Assembly: GCA_951804985.1 (NCBI GenBank)
Contig: OX638132.1
Span: 16,597,529-16,661,528 of the forward strand
Source: Dryomyza anilis
Lineage: Eukaryota > Arthropoda > Insecta > Diptera > Dryomyzidae
Direction of reading: 5' to 3'
DNA length: 64,000 bases
Shown here: positions 34,424 to 45,771 of the stretch, piece after piece
How the letters are laid out: every line of letters begins with the position of its first letter
How positions within the stretch are numbered: position 1 is the stretch's first letter
Made by a program: the position numbers and the translations under genes
The notes under the pieces: model-generated
Told to the model about the DNA's origin: nothing
What the model saw: only the letters and a program-made list of their open reading frames with translations
Database searches by the model: none

Positions 34424-35355
34424 TACCATAAATCTAAATATTTCAATATTATTATTTTTAATAGAATAAATACTATTGTTTTAATGGTTTCCTCCTATAA
34501 TAATAAACGTGGCATAAAAAACATAAACACGAATATAAACTTGTTCGTTTTGTACGTCATTCTGCGTGTTTGTGTTTGCTCAAAATGGTCGCATGCATTT
34601 TTTTGTAATAATCCACATTATTAATAGCGACATTGGTAAGGAATTAATGTATTTAATGTAAATTCATTATATTAACCGTTTTCTATTTATTACAGATAAT
34701 AAATAATAAATCGAACTTCTGTTATGACGACGGACTCTAAATGCAGACTCAAGTATTGGAAACTGAAGCGAACATTGAATGTGCTATAATCTTTTGCAAC
34801 GAGAAGTGTCCATTTATGTGCACCAAGAAAAAAATACTATATAAATAATAGTTTTTTACTATTAAAAGTAGTCAATAGGACAAATTATTATTTTAATTGG
34901 AAAATACCATTAAATACTAGAAAATACCATGATATTGCCATTGAGTTTATATGAGAAGATTTATTTTTTGTATACTATTAAATCAATAATTGTCCTATTG
35001 ACCAATTTTAATGGGATTTGAGGGAATTTTTTTCTGGGTGTGTGTGATTTTTTAAAAGTGAATTTCAGTTTCTACATTTAATTAAAATAAATTATACAGT
35101 AAATTAACTAAAATCCTTGAAAATGTAATTCGACTATAATATAAAATTAATAAAACGTATCATAAAACATTTATATGTTTTGGTTATTGTATTTAAAGGA
35201 GCACTTTATAAAATTTATGGTACAGCAAAATATTGTATTAACAGTGCCAATATTACTGAATTAATGGGACGCATCCTATTGACCAATTTTAATAGTATAA
35301 ATTATTGTTTTTCTATTGAAATACTATTAATTTTCCATGTTTTTTTTTCTGGGTG
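34424..35355 (-). mobile_element. MITE family B, copy 2, containing a family-A insertion
   Basis: The plus-strand right end TTTTTTTTCTGGGTG|TA is the family-B 5' terminus. Similarity to 5787-6673 runs through to about 34424, where the other end is truncated. The A element at 34821-35040 splits the word TTTATGTGTGTG, so A jumped in after B. Confidence 0.8.
34821..35040 (+). mobile_element. MITE family A, nested copy
   Basis: CACCAAGAAAAAAATACTAT ... GGGAATTTTTTTCTGGGTG, 220 bp, inside family-B copy 2. The flanks are TG-repeats, so the duplication is TG or TGTG rather than a visible TA. Confidence 0.88.
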
Positions 35356-35704
35356 TACTATTTAAAATATGCCATGTGAACACCATTTTGGTAATTCTTT
35401 ATAAAATTATAAATAAAATAAATTAAAACCAAAAATACAATGTTCGTTTTTCTTGCTTTCATTTTTTTGAATATTCAGAAAGATGAAAAACTTTCTGCAT
35501 ATAAAGTTCGAAAATCGGAAAGACTGCAAAAATATAGATGAAGTAATCAAAATAAAAGTATCAAAAAAATTATATTTGGCTAAAATTCTTTATATAAATT
35601 GGAAAACAAAAAATATTTGCACATTTATTTTTATTGTTTGTAGACACAGACATATCGTCTATTTGCATGAGTTGGGAGGAAAAAATTCGTTGTAACAAAC
35701 AGCA

Positions 35705-35922
35705 CACTCAGAAAAAAAATACTATATAAATAATAGTTTTTTACTATTAAAAAAAGTCAATAGGATAAATTATTATTTGAATTGGAAATACAATGACATT
35801 GCCATTGAGTTTATATGAAAATATTTGTATACTATTAAATCAATATTTGTCCTATTGACCAATTTTAATAGGATTTGAGGGAATTTTTGTGTACTATATA
35901 AATAATAGTTTTTTACTATTAA
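35705..35922 (+). mobile_element. MITE family A, deleted copy plus a partial second start
   Basis: CACTCAGAAAAAAAATACTA to GAGGGAATTTTTGTG (35890), with about 35 bp missing internally. The left-end word ACTATATAAATAATAGTTTT then recurs at 35893-35922, suggesting tandem or template-switch rearrangement. Confidence 0.7.
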
Positions 35923-37359
35923 GCTTCAGATGCATTATCACCTGTTGATGTCATTCTCATAAGAATGATATTTAGGAAGTAGTAAAATCCCATTTTCATC
36001 ATAGGCAAATATTTCTTTTTCAGTGGTTAAACATTTTCAACTCTATTATTTTGATTGGCAATGATAAATTTATGAAAATCAACATTTATAGTATAATTTT
36101 GTAAAAGGAATAGTGAGTCCATTAGTTTTTAATTCGGATAGATTGCGTAATTTACCTTTTAAATCGTGGTATCTTAGTGTATATACTTCGGATATGGATG
36201 ATTTTGGTACCAAACGACGCGAACAATAAAAAGCTATCATATGTCAGTAAAAACTCAATTTCCAAAAAATGTGGAATTTATCCTTTTTCCCCACAAACCC
36301 TTGTTTTAAAAATATTCAAAATTGTTTGCAGTCCAAACTATAATTTTTTTAGTTTTGACAATAAAAACCGACTAATTGGTTAAGAGAACCGAATATTTTG
36401 GTTGGGCAAAAAATTGGTTGCCACAACAACTCTCTATTCTGTGTTTAGATTTTGAAATTTTGCATAATAGCTTCGGTCACAGTTCTGATTTCAAAATAAA
36501 AGATTTTAAGCAGATATCGGTTTCGATTACAGTTATTGTTTCAATCCCTTTATATTGCTTAAACTTTCTCCATTAAAAGTTCATTATAAAAAGTAAAACA
36601 TTTTTTATTTAATTTTCTTCTAAGCTTGAATAGCTGTTGCCAATATTAATTTACAGCTACAGCAAATTTAACATGTTCCAGTCGCTTAATTAACTGATAA
36701 TAAACTGCTAATCATGCTTCTTTCTTTAGGCAAAATCTCACACAAACGTGCCTCATTTATTTTACACCAATAACAATTATTGGGCACTATATTACAAGTA
36801 GTTAACTTCAATCCAGGTAAAAATCTGCAATCATCAAAGAGTGAACTGGACTCACGCCCGCGACTCACACCCATTGCATTCGATCGAACATCACACTCAC
36901 ATTACCAATGAGGGGGCCCGAGGGCACGAATGAGATGCCTGTCGATTGCCGCTTGCTGTGCGGCTGGTTGTCAATTTCTAATTGCATCCATTGGACGCCC
37001 GTTAACGAGTTTAACACTGACGATGTTCGTGTAACGAATTCGCGGATCCAATGCGGATGTAAAATTAAGGCGCGCGTGAATATCGCTCAAATAGAGTGTC
37101 AAACGAAAGTGAAAAGAAAAAAGTATTTATAAAATTACTGCCAAATTTAATGAATCATTTGAAAGGAATTAAAATGTAAAAATAGATTAAAAAAAAAAAT
37201 TAATAGTGTAATCGTAATTTTTATGAATAGTATTCGAAATATTTATTTTAAGCCATGAAATTTTTAATTTTTAGTATAAATTTGTGTTTATTAGACTGAC
37301 AATGGCTTTGTATGAATTTTTTTATAGAATTTGGTTGAAAAGGTCAACCCCTAAAAATG
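35923..37359. other. Intergenic DNA; GC-richer patch at 36.84-37.10 kb
   Basis: No exon can be supported. 36840-37100 stands out (GGACTCACGCCCGCGACTC, GGGGGCCCGAGGGCACG, CGGCTGGTTGTC) and carries a 74-codon plus-strand frame (36908) without splice context. It could be a host regulatory patch or an old element. The rest is AT-rich. Confidence 0.35.
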
Positions 37360-37367
37360 CTCTATTG
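37360..37367. repeat. 8-bp target duplication (CTCTATTG), left of hAT 2
   Basis: Identical to 41227-41234. Confidence 0.95.
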
Positions 37368-37727
37368 TAGGGATGCCCAACTCAACCCGTATGGGCATTG
37401 TGCCCGTACTGACACGACGTCATGTGCTAGGTGAGGGGAACAGCGGTGAAGCGGAAAGGGTGAGAGGATTGTTAGAGTTTGAGCGATCACAACGAATATA
37501 AGTTCGTGTGAACTGCAAAAACTCTCAGTCGATCACATTGCCACCGTTTCCCAAAAAATGCACTGAAAAATTAAAATGTTTGAAGTAGAGTGGAAATATT
37601 AAATGTTGTTTGTTAATTTTATCGAAAAAACAAGAATACATGTACTTCGAGAAATGCACAATAGAGATAGTTGGTTTTGTCTAGAAAGGCAGTATTATAA
37701 ATTTAATCCATATAAAAATAATCCATA

Positions 37728-38115
37728 CACTAAGAAAACGAAAGATGGTTGAAAAGTATTAGAGCCTTAATCATCATTACAGTTGCAAATTATTCAAGTC
37801 AAATATTTGGCACTTTTTGTGTTATTTAGACAATATTAATAGTTTTTCTACAAAAGCATTAATATCTGTGGAATATGTGAATAATTGCAGCAATGCTACA
37901 TATTTCTCTAGTAGCTGCATTGAATCTACCACAAATATAACATTTTTTGTGATGATTGTACGAAAGATCTCACAAATAATACAAAATATGTAATGTTTAC
38001 AAATTATTTAAAATTTTGCTGCAAATTTATTTGTATTTCCTGCATATTGGAATTGTTGAAGAGAGCAGTATTTTAGTTGCAGCAACGCTCTAATAAACAT
38101 TCTGTTTTCTTAGTG
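37728..38115. mobile_element. MITE family Q, 388 bp, TA duplication
   Basis: TA|CACTAAGAAAACGAAAG ... CTGTTTTCTTAGTG|TA: 12-bp inverted ends. The interior has GCAGCAATGCTACA and GTTGCAGCAACGCTC words. A larger relative lies at about 49481-51194. Confidence 0.85.
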
Positions 38116-38137
38116 TATATTAAGCAAATAGGATCCC

Positions 38138-39140
38138 TACGAAATGTCGAAAAAAAATGTCGAAACCTTAAAATGTCAAAATTATAAAAGCCTTAGAACG
38201 CCGAAACAATATTTGGCCGAATCACAAAATGTCGAAAAATATTTTAAAGCTAGAAAATGTCGAAAAATCTTTAAAACTATAAACACAAAATTATTTTTTT
38301 ATAGGATCAAAAAATGTCGAAAATTAAAATGCCGAAATATAAAAATGTTGAAATACAATTTTCAACTCCTATATGACCAAGTCCACACCAAATCTCGCAG
38401 GATTAACTCTCTCTTTCCGATTTCAATGATATTTTGGCAACTGATAAAGGGTATCGGGATCTGTATTCACCACACTTCTATAGATACAGTCCAAAGTTAA
38501 AATATTGTCAATGATAACTTTCGTATGGTGTTTCCTATTGAAATTTCTCTTGATGCTATTTAGAAACATCGTTAAGGTTTCGTTTTAAAACTAATAAAAC
38601 AATATTTTGGAAAATTTCTTCTTAACATGAACTTATGCCCAACGGTCGTCATTCTTGAACTCCAAATTGTATGTCCTTAAAAAAAGTATTTAAAAAAAAA
38701 AATCAAAATTTTTGTTGATTTATTATAAGTGTTAAAGAAAAATTCCAAGATGGAATTTTGAAGGCAGCATATTTATCAGAATTTGTAGCGGAGATTCTGA
38801 TATTCACGGGACTCAGAATGATGGTGTCTACGTTGTTTTTTTAATAACTTTGTTCTTTTTTTAATATTTTTATCTTCGTGTTTTATTATATTTACTTGAA
38901 ATATATATTTTCGACATTTTCTATAATTTTTTAGGCAAAAAATGATTTCGTCATATTAAATTTCGACATTTTTAGTTTTCGACATTTTGTTTTTCAACAT
39001 TTTAGTTTTCAACATTTTTTTTTCGACATTTTTGCTTTCGACATTTTTGTTTTCGACATATTCAGGTTTTGGCATTTTTATTTTCTACATTTTTGTCTTC
39101 GGTATTTTTAGTTTCGATATTTTAAATTTCGACTTATCGT
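38138..39140. mobile_element. Foldback-like element with AAAATGTCGAAA tandem arms
   Basis: The left arm 38143-38353 has about ten spaced copies of AATGTCGAAA. The right arm 38908-39140 has about twelve inverted copies (TTTCGACATTTT), spaced about 15-25 bp. The roughly 550 bp between is non-repetitive and AT-rich. This is the same architecture as 9829-10438 with a different motif. The frames at 38144 and 38987 (CRK.., FSTFLF..) are repeat by-products. Confidence 0.6.
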
Positions 39141-39197
39141 ATCAGACGTACCAGACCAGATCGTACACTCATTTTAAAAATACATATTTTTGAACTA

Positions 39198-39466
39198 GGG
39201 TTTTTTAACAGGGACGCTACAAAAGTAGAGCGACAGGCACTGCAAACGACATTTCTCTTCAGTAAGGTTTGCCATTTCATGATGGAAAGATATACGATTT
39301 CGAATTTCGGTAGTAAATTTTAATAATTTCGACTCGTGAAGAGAAATGTCAAAAGAGCGGCAAGAAATATGGCGTCGTTTGCTGACCCTGTCGCTCTACT
39401 TTTGTAGCGTCCCTGTTGAAAAACCATTGAAAAAAACTTTTGTTGCGCTCTTATTGAAAAACCCTT
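39198..39466. mobile_element. mariner-derived hairpin element, copy 2
   Basis: Flanked by TA on both sides: TA|GGGTTTTTTAACAGGGACGC ... GCGCTCTTATTGAAAAACCCTT|TA. The arms match copy 1 at 25179. The left arm is shortened, and the transposase-start segment in the loop reads in the opposite direction to copy 1. Confidence 0.75.
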
Positions 39467-40111
39467 TACATATTTATCATATATTTATATATTTTTATCA
39501 TTATGATTTATTATAATGAATTATATGATTAAATAAATCCCAACTATTTATCGTAAAAATAAATTTTATTCAGTGTAAACTCACAGTCATTTGTAGCAAA
39601 TAACCCAGTAGAAATTATGAAATAGAATTTTTGACTTAATTTTTTTAATATCTGAAATAAAATTATTGCAAAATATTTATATATAATGTTAATTTATTTA
39701 TTTTCCTGGGGAGTGCACCAGCATATGTTTGTAGTTATGCTTGATTAAAAACAAATTAGAGATGTTTACATTCACAATTGAAACGTACAGTTTAAAAATA
39801 TTTCTAGTACCGTTAAAAATAATATGTTTATGTTGTTTTTTATTCGATACATGTAAATCAAAAGTTGTTTAATTAAATGTATAAAAATAAAGTCAATTTA
39901 AAAAATGGTCAACAATTTATATTTCGTACTGGGGTTTCATGCGTAGAATCGAAGTCGACTGCAGACAGTGGAACATGGTATTTTAAGTATGATTTAAATG
40001 TTTATATTGTTATTCATTATTCTATACTTTATATAAGAACGATTAATGCATAGTAGAATAAATATTGTTAATTAAAAAATCTTAATATGGCAATAGCATT
40101 TTTTATCCACA

Positions 40112-40410
40112 CACAGAAAAATCCTCTTTTGGCATGAGATTAATTAAACCAACGTTTCAGTGTTGCAACCGAAATACATTTTTTGTAACCTCATGTCATT
40201 AAAATGAACGTACCTTATTTTTCTACAACCGAAATATTAGGCCGCGCAACTGCACGTTCGGTTGCCGTAACCTCATGATTGCATTTTTTATTCTGCCAAA
40301 ATTGACATTCGTGCTTTTGTTACCGCGATTGAGTAAGTTGTTGCATCAACAAAATAAATGACAAACGGCAACCTCATGTCTATGAGCAGTTCGGTTGCCA
40401 GTTTCTAGCC
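40112..40410. repeat. CGGTTGC / AACCTCATG-rich repeat
   Basis: The segment starts CACACAGAAAAATCCTC and holds three AACCTCATG words and several CGGTTGC/GCAACCG words in both directions. Perhaps a MITE fragment; borders are unclear. Confidence 0.4.
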
Positions 40411-41234
40411 ATACATGCAGTTATAAATAAACGTCAAAAGTTTTCACAAGTGGTAAACAATAGGAAATTCATTAATTAAGTAAAAATGCGAAATAAATAT
40501 ACAAATATTAATAAAATAATATATTTATTCAATACAAATTGCTCATTAGCTAGTGAAATATAATATAAATAAAAAATATGTGACCAATGGAAATAGTTTT
40601 TTTTTTATTGATTGGTTATGAGGAAATAAAAAATAAAAAATTATAAATTTTCATAAAATACAGTATTTTTGGATAATACTATGTACATTTTTTTTCCAAA
40701 ACCACGAGTTATTTTTTTGTTAGGTTTTGTTTTACTTTGTTACACCGTACTCTCACCGCACTCTCACTCTCTTCAGTGTTGCATCATTTCTTAAGTAAAA
40801 TAGGGCAGAAATATGAAATAAATAATTATTTTAGAATTTAGTTAAGTTTGAGATTTTAATCAATTTAACCACACATTTTATATCCCAAAACATTTTACAA
40901 AATAATAACAAATAATTAAATTTTGTTTTCGCATGCGAAAATTATATAAATGTTATGAGAAAATATATTTTTTTTTAAATGATAAAATTTGTATATTTTA
41001 GTAATTCAAAATAATAAGCAATATAAATGGGTCCGTTAAAACCAATCTCAAATAATTAAACTCCTAAATAGACATTTAAGTTTCCCGGAATTTCTAAAAA
41101 TGCAACACTAAAATCCCCCGCTCATTTCTGCGTTGCAATCCCCTCTCACTTCTGCCCGTAGTACCCCTCGTCTAGCACTTGATTGCTCGTGAAGTCAGCC
41201 GCGGGCAGGCGAGTTGGGCATCCCTACTCTATTG

Positions 41235-41576
41235 GATGAGAAAATCGATGTGGAGAATTTTCAGCGAAATCCGAATATGAAAAATGGACTCGCCGGGACC
41301 TCATATTTCGAGTTTTGGTACAAAAATCAACAATTTCGAAATAACATTTTAATTTTTTTTATGGAATTTGAATTTTTAGTGAGTAATTTGTTTTTTTTTA
41401 TGTGGAATTATTTTTTGAACATTTTTAAAATTTGAGTTAATTAAATTACATTATTAATTGTAGTTTGACTCTTTAATATTTTTTTTTAATTTTTCAAAAA
41501 ATTAAATATATAAAAATAATTAGTAAAAATAAAAATTATAAGTGAACATATTAATATCTACATAGACATCCGTTCA
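41235..41576. other. Intergenic DNA, no gene seen
   Basis: AT-rich flank of hAT 2. The 73-codon frame at 41214 overlaps the TIR and is not a gene. Confidence 0.4.
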
Positions 41577-41699
41577 TTATGTTCATTTCTATCAGAAAAC
41601 CTATCGTTTTCTTATCATTGCATCTTAAAAAGAACGACAATTTGGACCTATAATCGATATCGTTTCGATATAGTTAAATTATCGTTTGGTTTGCTGGGG
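41577..41699. mobile_element. MITE family J, truncated copy
   Basis: It carries CGATATCGTTTCGATATAG and the end TTATCGTTTGGTTTGCTGGG, as in 17353-17592; the other half is missing. Confidence 0.6.
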
Positions 41700-41800
41700 A
41701 AAAATCGAATTTGTAATGATTTTTTTTCTTAGCTGCCTTTAAATTTTTTGATTTTGATGATTGACTTTTCTACTGATCTGCATACGAATTATCACATCAA

Positions 41801-42055
41801 ATGCAAATGAACATGACGAGCGACGATGAGGCTGATGATGATTACGATGACAGCGATAATAAACTCAACAACACCGACCAAACTAACAACGAAAATGCCA
41901 CTGTTGCCTGCCAGTATCCTTTGAAAAATCAGCGGCTTTTCAATTTTGTATGTCATACAAATCAGCCAAAGAAAAACATCAACAAATCGCGTGAAAATTG
42001 TGTATCGATCGATGGCGATTTTCACAGGCACGTCGTCGTCACGTCAGATTCATGA
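41801..42055 (+). CDS. Possible small acidic ORF or exon (84 codons), unrecognised
   Basis: ATG at 41801, TGA at 42053-42055. The N-terminal third is acidic and polar (MTSDDEADDDYDDSDNKL, then Asn/Thr-rich), followed by a neutral part and a His-rich end. The region is GC-richer than its surroundings and non-repetitive, unlike nearly every other open frame in the middle of the window. However, the minus strand is also open, no family is recognised and no promoter or splice partners are evident. It may be an exon, a small gene, or chance. Confidence 0.2.
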   Translation: MQMNMTSDDEADDDYDDSDNKLNNTDQTNNENATVACQYPLKNQRLFNFVCHTNQPKKNINKSRENCVSIDGDFHRHVVVTSDS

Positions 42056-42744
42056 CACAGATCACGGCTTTCAAGTAACATGATATCTATTTTTCTATGC
42101 ATCTGTATATGCGATAGGTCCATCCATTCATCTGTCTTAAGTCCGCCCGCACGACTATGGGACATAAGCCACTTTTTTGGTCTCATAAATCTGTAATTAT
42201 GATGTACAAAAAATGCATAGTTAGCTGATAAATGTACCATGCAGTTGTAAAAATATAAGTGGACTAGAGAAAATAGGTCACTTTTATTTATGAAAGTTCA
42301 ATAAAAAATCAATTGACGTAATTTTCGATTTAGTTAATTTATATTTGTAAATTTTAATAGCATAAAAGGAATAAATTACCTATTTTTTTGTATTCAAAGT
42401 CATGTTACGTTCATCCAAAAGATATTATGCAATAATAAAAAATATGTACACCTTTATTGTAATATTTATATATGATCGGGCATAACATTGGCGCGTTTCA
42501 TCCGAATTTCATTTGATGTATCCGTTTATATCCAAGAACTGAGTATGCGGTATTGAATCGAATGATGGAATCGAGTCCATTGAAATATATAATTTATCAT
42601 CTGAATCTTAAGAAAGCAAATTACTTAGTAATCAAAAAAGTAAAATAGAAATATTCTTCTGGATTTTGAGATGTTGCTTTATTGATTATATCAAAAATCA
42701 AAAAGAACACTTAAAATTGTTACTGTTGTTGTTTTCATCGGTCT
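42056..42744. other. Intergenic DNA, no gene seen
   Basis: Unique-looking AT-rich DNA. The 72-codon minus-strand frame at 42022-42240 has no support. Confidence 0.4.
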
Positions 42745-44265
42745 TGCTTTATCTGTAACAAGTTTTTTTGTACCCGGGCTGCGCATCGCGTGTGTTTGGG
42801 TTATTTCGTTTATTTTCTTTTTGTGTTTTTATTTTTTCTTTTGTTAAGTTGTTTTTAATTTTATTTAGATGTTTTTGGTTTTGTTTTTGCATTTTGTTGT
42901 TGTTTATGCATTTGTGTTTTTCCTTTTGTATTTTTTATTTTTCAAATGTGTTATTTTGGGTTTTTTTGCTTTTCTTTTGTTTTATATTTTTTTATTTTGC
43001 GTTTGATTTTGTTTTAGTTTTTGACTTTTTGCTTTTGTTTTTCTATTTATTTATTTTGATTTTTTGTTTTTGTTTTTGATTTGGAGTTTTTGCATTGGTT
43101 TTTTGCTTTATTTTTTGTTTTGTGCTTTTGTTTTTCTGTTTTTTTGTGTTTTTGCTTTTATGTTTTTGTATTTTTTTTGCTATTGCTATGTGCATTTGTG
43201 TTTTTACGATTTTGTCTACTGTTTTCTTTTTTTTGTGTTTTGGTTAATTTTTTTGGACTTATTTTTGTGTTTTGCTTTTGTGCGCAAAAGTAATTTGTTT
43301 TTGCAGTTTTTCTTTTGTTTTATGCTGTTGCTTTTACTTTTGTAGATGTTTTTGGTTTTGTTTAGCATTTCGTTTTTGTTTATGCATTTGTATTTTTTAT
43401 TTTTCAAATGAGTTATTTTGGATTTTTTGCTTTTCTTTTGATTTATATTTTTTTATTTTGCATTTGTTTTTTGCTTTATTTTTTTTTGTGCTTTTGTTTT
43501 TCTGTTGTTTTGTGTTTTTCTATTTTGTGTTTTTGCTTTTATGTTTTTGCATTTTTTTTTTGCTATTGCAATGTGCGTTTGTGTTTTTACGATTTTGTGT
43601 ACTGTTTTCTTTTTTTTTGTGTTTTGGTTTTTCCTTTCGTTAATTTTTTTGGACTTATTTTTGTGTTTTGCTTTTGTGCGCAAAAGTAATTTGTTTTTGT
43701 AGTTTTTCTTTTGTTTTATGCTTTTGCTTTTACTTTTGTATTTTTATACTTTTGATTTTGTGTTTTTGCTTTTGTATTTTTGCTTTTCTGTTTTTGCTTT
43801 TGCATTTGTTTTTTTGCTTTATTTTTTGTTTTGTGCTTTTGTTTTTCTGTTGTTTTGTGTTTTTCTATTTTTTTTTTGTGTTTTGCTTTTAAGTTTTTGG
43901 ATTTTTTTTTTGCATTTGCTATGTGCATTTGTGTTTTTGCGATTTTGTGTACTCCTTTCTTTTTTTTTGAGATATGGGTTTCCTTTTGTTAATTTTGTTG
44001 GAATTATTTTTGTGTTTTTGGTTTTGCTTTTGTGTTCAAAAGCAATTTGTTTTTTCTTTTGTTTCATGCTTTTTCTTTTGTATTTTTGTACTTTTGATTT
44101 TGTGTTTTTGCTTTTGTATTTTTGTATTTTTGCTTTTCTGTTTTTGTTTTTGCTTTTGTTTTTATTGTTTTATTGTTTTTGTTTTGTTTTTATTTGTTTT
44201 CCTTTGTTTTTGTATTTGTTTTGTTATTTTTTAGTGTTTTTGGTTTGCAGTTGCTGTCGGTTCAG
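42745..44265. repeat. TTTTG-rich low-complexity block with 356-396 bp higher-order repeat
   Basis: About 1.5 kb of T with interspersed G and C (TTTTTGCTTTTGT-like words). Three landmarks TGCGCAAAAGTAATTTG occur at 43281, 43677 and (as TGTTCAAAAGCAATTTG) 44033. The word GTGTTTTTACGATTTTGT likewise recurs, so the block grew by duplication of a roughly 0.36-0.40 kb unit. The long Phe/Leu/Cys-rich plus-strand and Lys-rich minus-strand frames here (up to 190 codons) are composition artefacts. Confidence 0.9.
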
Positions 44266-44378
44266 CGGTTTAAACGTGATGCTGGAATAAATAGACAGAC
44301 ATACTTACAGACCAAGAGTTTTATTTATTTAGCTAGACTATTAAACTCTTATTGCATTTGCAGATTTTTTTTTGTCTA

Positions 44379-44628
44379 GGTGGCCCAAAACACAGCCTAT
44401 CACCTGACATTTATACGCTTTTTTCAACATATATTGCTCCGAAAACATATGAAATCAAATACTTTTAATATTTTTATAAATGTATCTAAAAGTACACTTT
44501 TGTGGTAAGATTTTTTATGTATATACAAATTTTTGTATGCCTTGTTATTTAGGAGTTATGAACGTTTAACGTTTAAAATTGATTTGATGCATATAAATGT
44601 CAGGTGATAGGCTGCGTTTTGGGCCAGG
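44379..44628. mobile_element. 250-bp MITE with 35+ bp TIRs
   Basis: Flanked by TA. The left arm (TGGCCCAAAACACAGCCTAT, continuing CACCTGACATTTATACG) and right arm match over about 37 bp with two or three mismatches. A single copy in this window; Tc1/mariner-like by TA. Confidence 0.75.
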
Positions 44629-44754
44629 TATAGAAAGTTGAATATCTGACCTTTCCAATATAGCATAATTATTTAAATTGATTATTTAATTAATTTTTGA
44701 TGACCTTTAACTGAAAGCATTTGTTTGTCGAAAATACGGTTCATGTCCCATAGT

Positions 44755-44806
44755 GCGCCTGCCTGTTTGTCTGTCTATTCTTCGTCTGTCCTTCTGTCCG
44801 TCGAGT
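44755..44806. repeat. (GTCT/GTCC)-type microsatellite
   Basis: CTGCCTGTTTGTCTGTCTAT...CTGTCCTTCTGTCCGTC. GTCY tracts mark mini-me-type elements; a decayed copy is likely but borders are lost. Confidence 0.5.
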
Positions 44807-45740
44807 GACTAACTTCAAATCGGCTTTGAATACTTCAGAATTGACGCGATAATTCGAGGGTGTAAGTCAAGAAGTGACTGGCGTAACCACGACTTGGTGA
44901 ACACGCAAAGCTATAAGTTATACGAACATATATATACCAGCTAATGTTCGTGGCCAACGTGTCCATTAGGTTTTCCAGATCTATTGTAGCGAAAACATAA
45001 CAAACTTAGGATTTTTATTGAGTTATTCCTCTTGGACAGATAGCAAGTAGTGAAATTATAGCTATTACAGAAAATCGAAAACTGTCCTAATTATGCATTA
45101 TGCAGTTGTATCATTAAATTTCAGTCGTCATTAAAATTAAAATTTTTCTACAATATATCGCCATATTTGAGTGCTATGTATAATCTAGAAGGTTTTAAAT
45201 ATGAACTTAATTAGTTTAAATTTGAATTATTAAATTGTTGACCAATTTTGATCCACTTTGATGATTTTAATGATGTATGGAATGTTCATGACAAAATCAT
45301 GTTGGGTAGTGCAATTGATAAAGGAATTTTTAAAGTTATATTCGGTCCAAGCCGACTAAGAATACCCTACACACCGGATACGCCAATTTTGAGTTTTACA
45401 AACGGATTACGAAAGGAACTTCTCGTGTCAAAAATATACCTTTTTTTCCTTTTATTCATGTTTTGTGCTCTCATGACAAATTTTAAGATTGTAGTAACAT
45501 GGTTTTGTTATTACATTTAAAATCATGATCTGTCAAAAAGCACTTGATTTGTGCTTTGCAAAAATAATCCATGCACGGAACAAAATGTAACAAGGAACTC
45601 GGCGGCATTCTTTTGTTGTGGCACCACGTAGCCATATAAATTACGTTATACTCACTTTCACTACTTGAAGAAAAATTATATTTAAAAAATAAATGTTGTT
45701 ATTCATCATCATCAGATAAAAGATCACAGAATGAAAGTAT

Positions 45741-45771
<31 letters not shown>

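Larger units (their letters stand above)
37368..41226. mobile_element. hAT-type DNA transposon 2 (non-autonomous composite, 3859 bp)
   Basis: Perfect 16-bp TIRs TAGGGATGCCCAACTC ... GAGTTGGGCATCCCTA with a perfect 8-bp duplication CTCTATTG. The GC-rich subterminal parts (37380-37450 and 41110-41226) contain matching words such as GTGCTAG/CTAGCAC and CCCGTA/GCGGGC. No transposase remains. The interior is filled by a family-Q MITE (37728-38115), a foldback-like element (38138-39140), a mariner hairpin (39198-39466) and a CGGTTGC/AACCTCATG-rich repeat (40112-40410). Confidence 0.9.

Noticed and set aside
42768..44379. Phe/Leu/Cys-rich frames up to 190 codons, looking like membrane proteins
   Set aside because: They are translations of TTTTG-rich low-complexity DNA; many frames are open at once on both strands.
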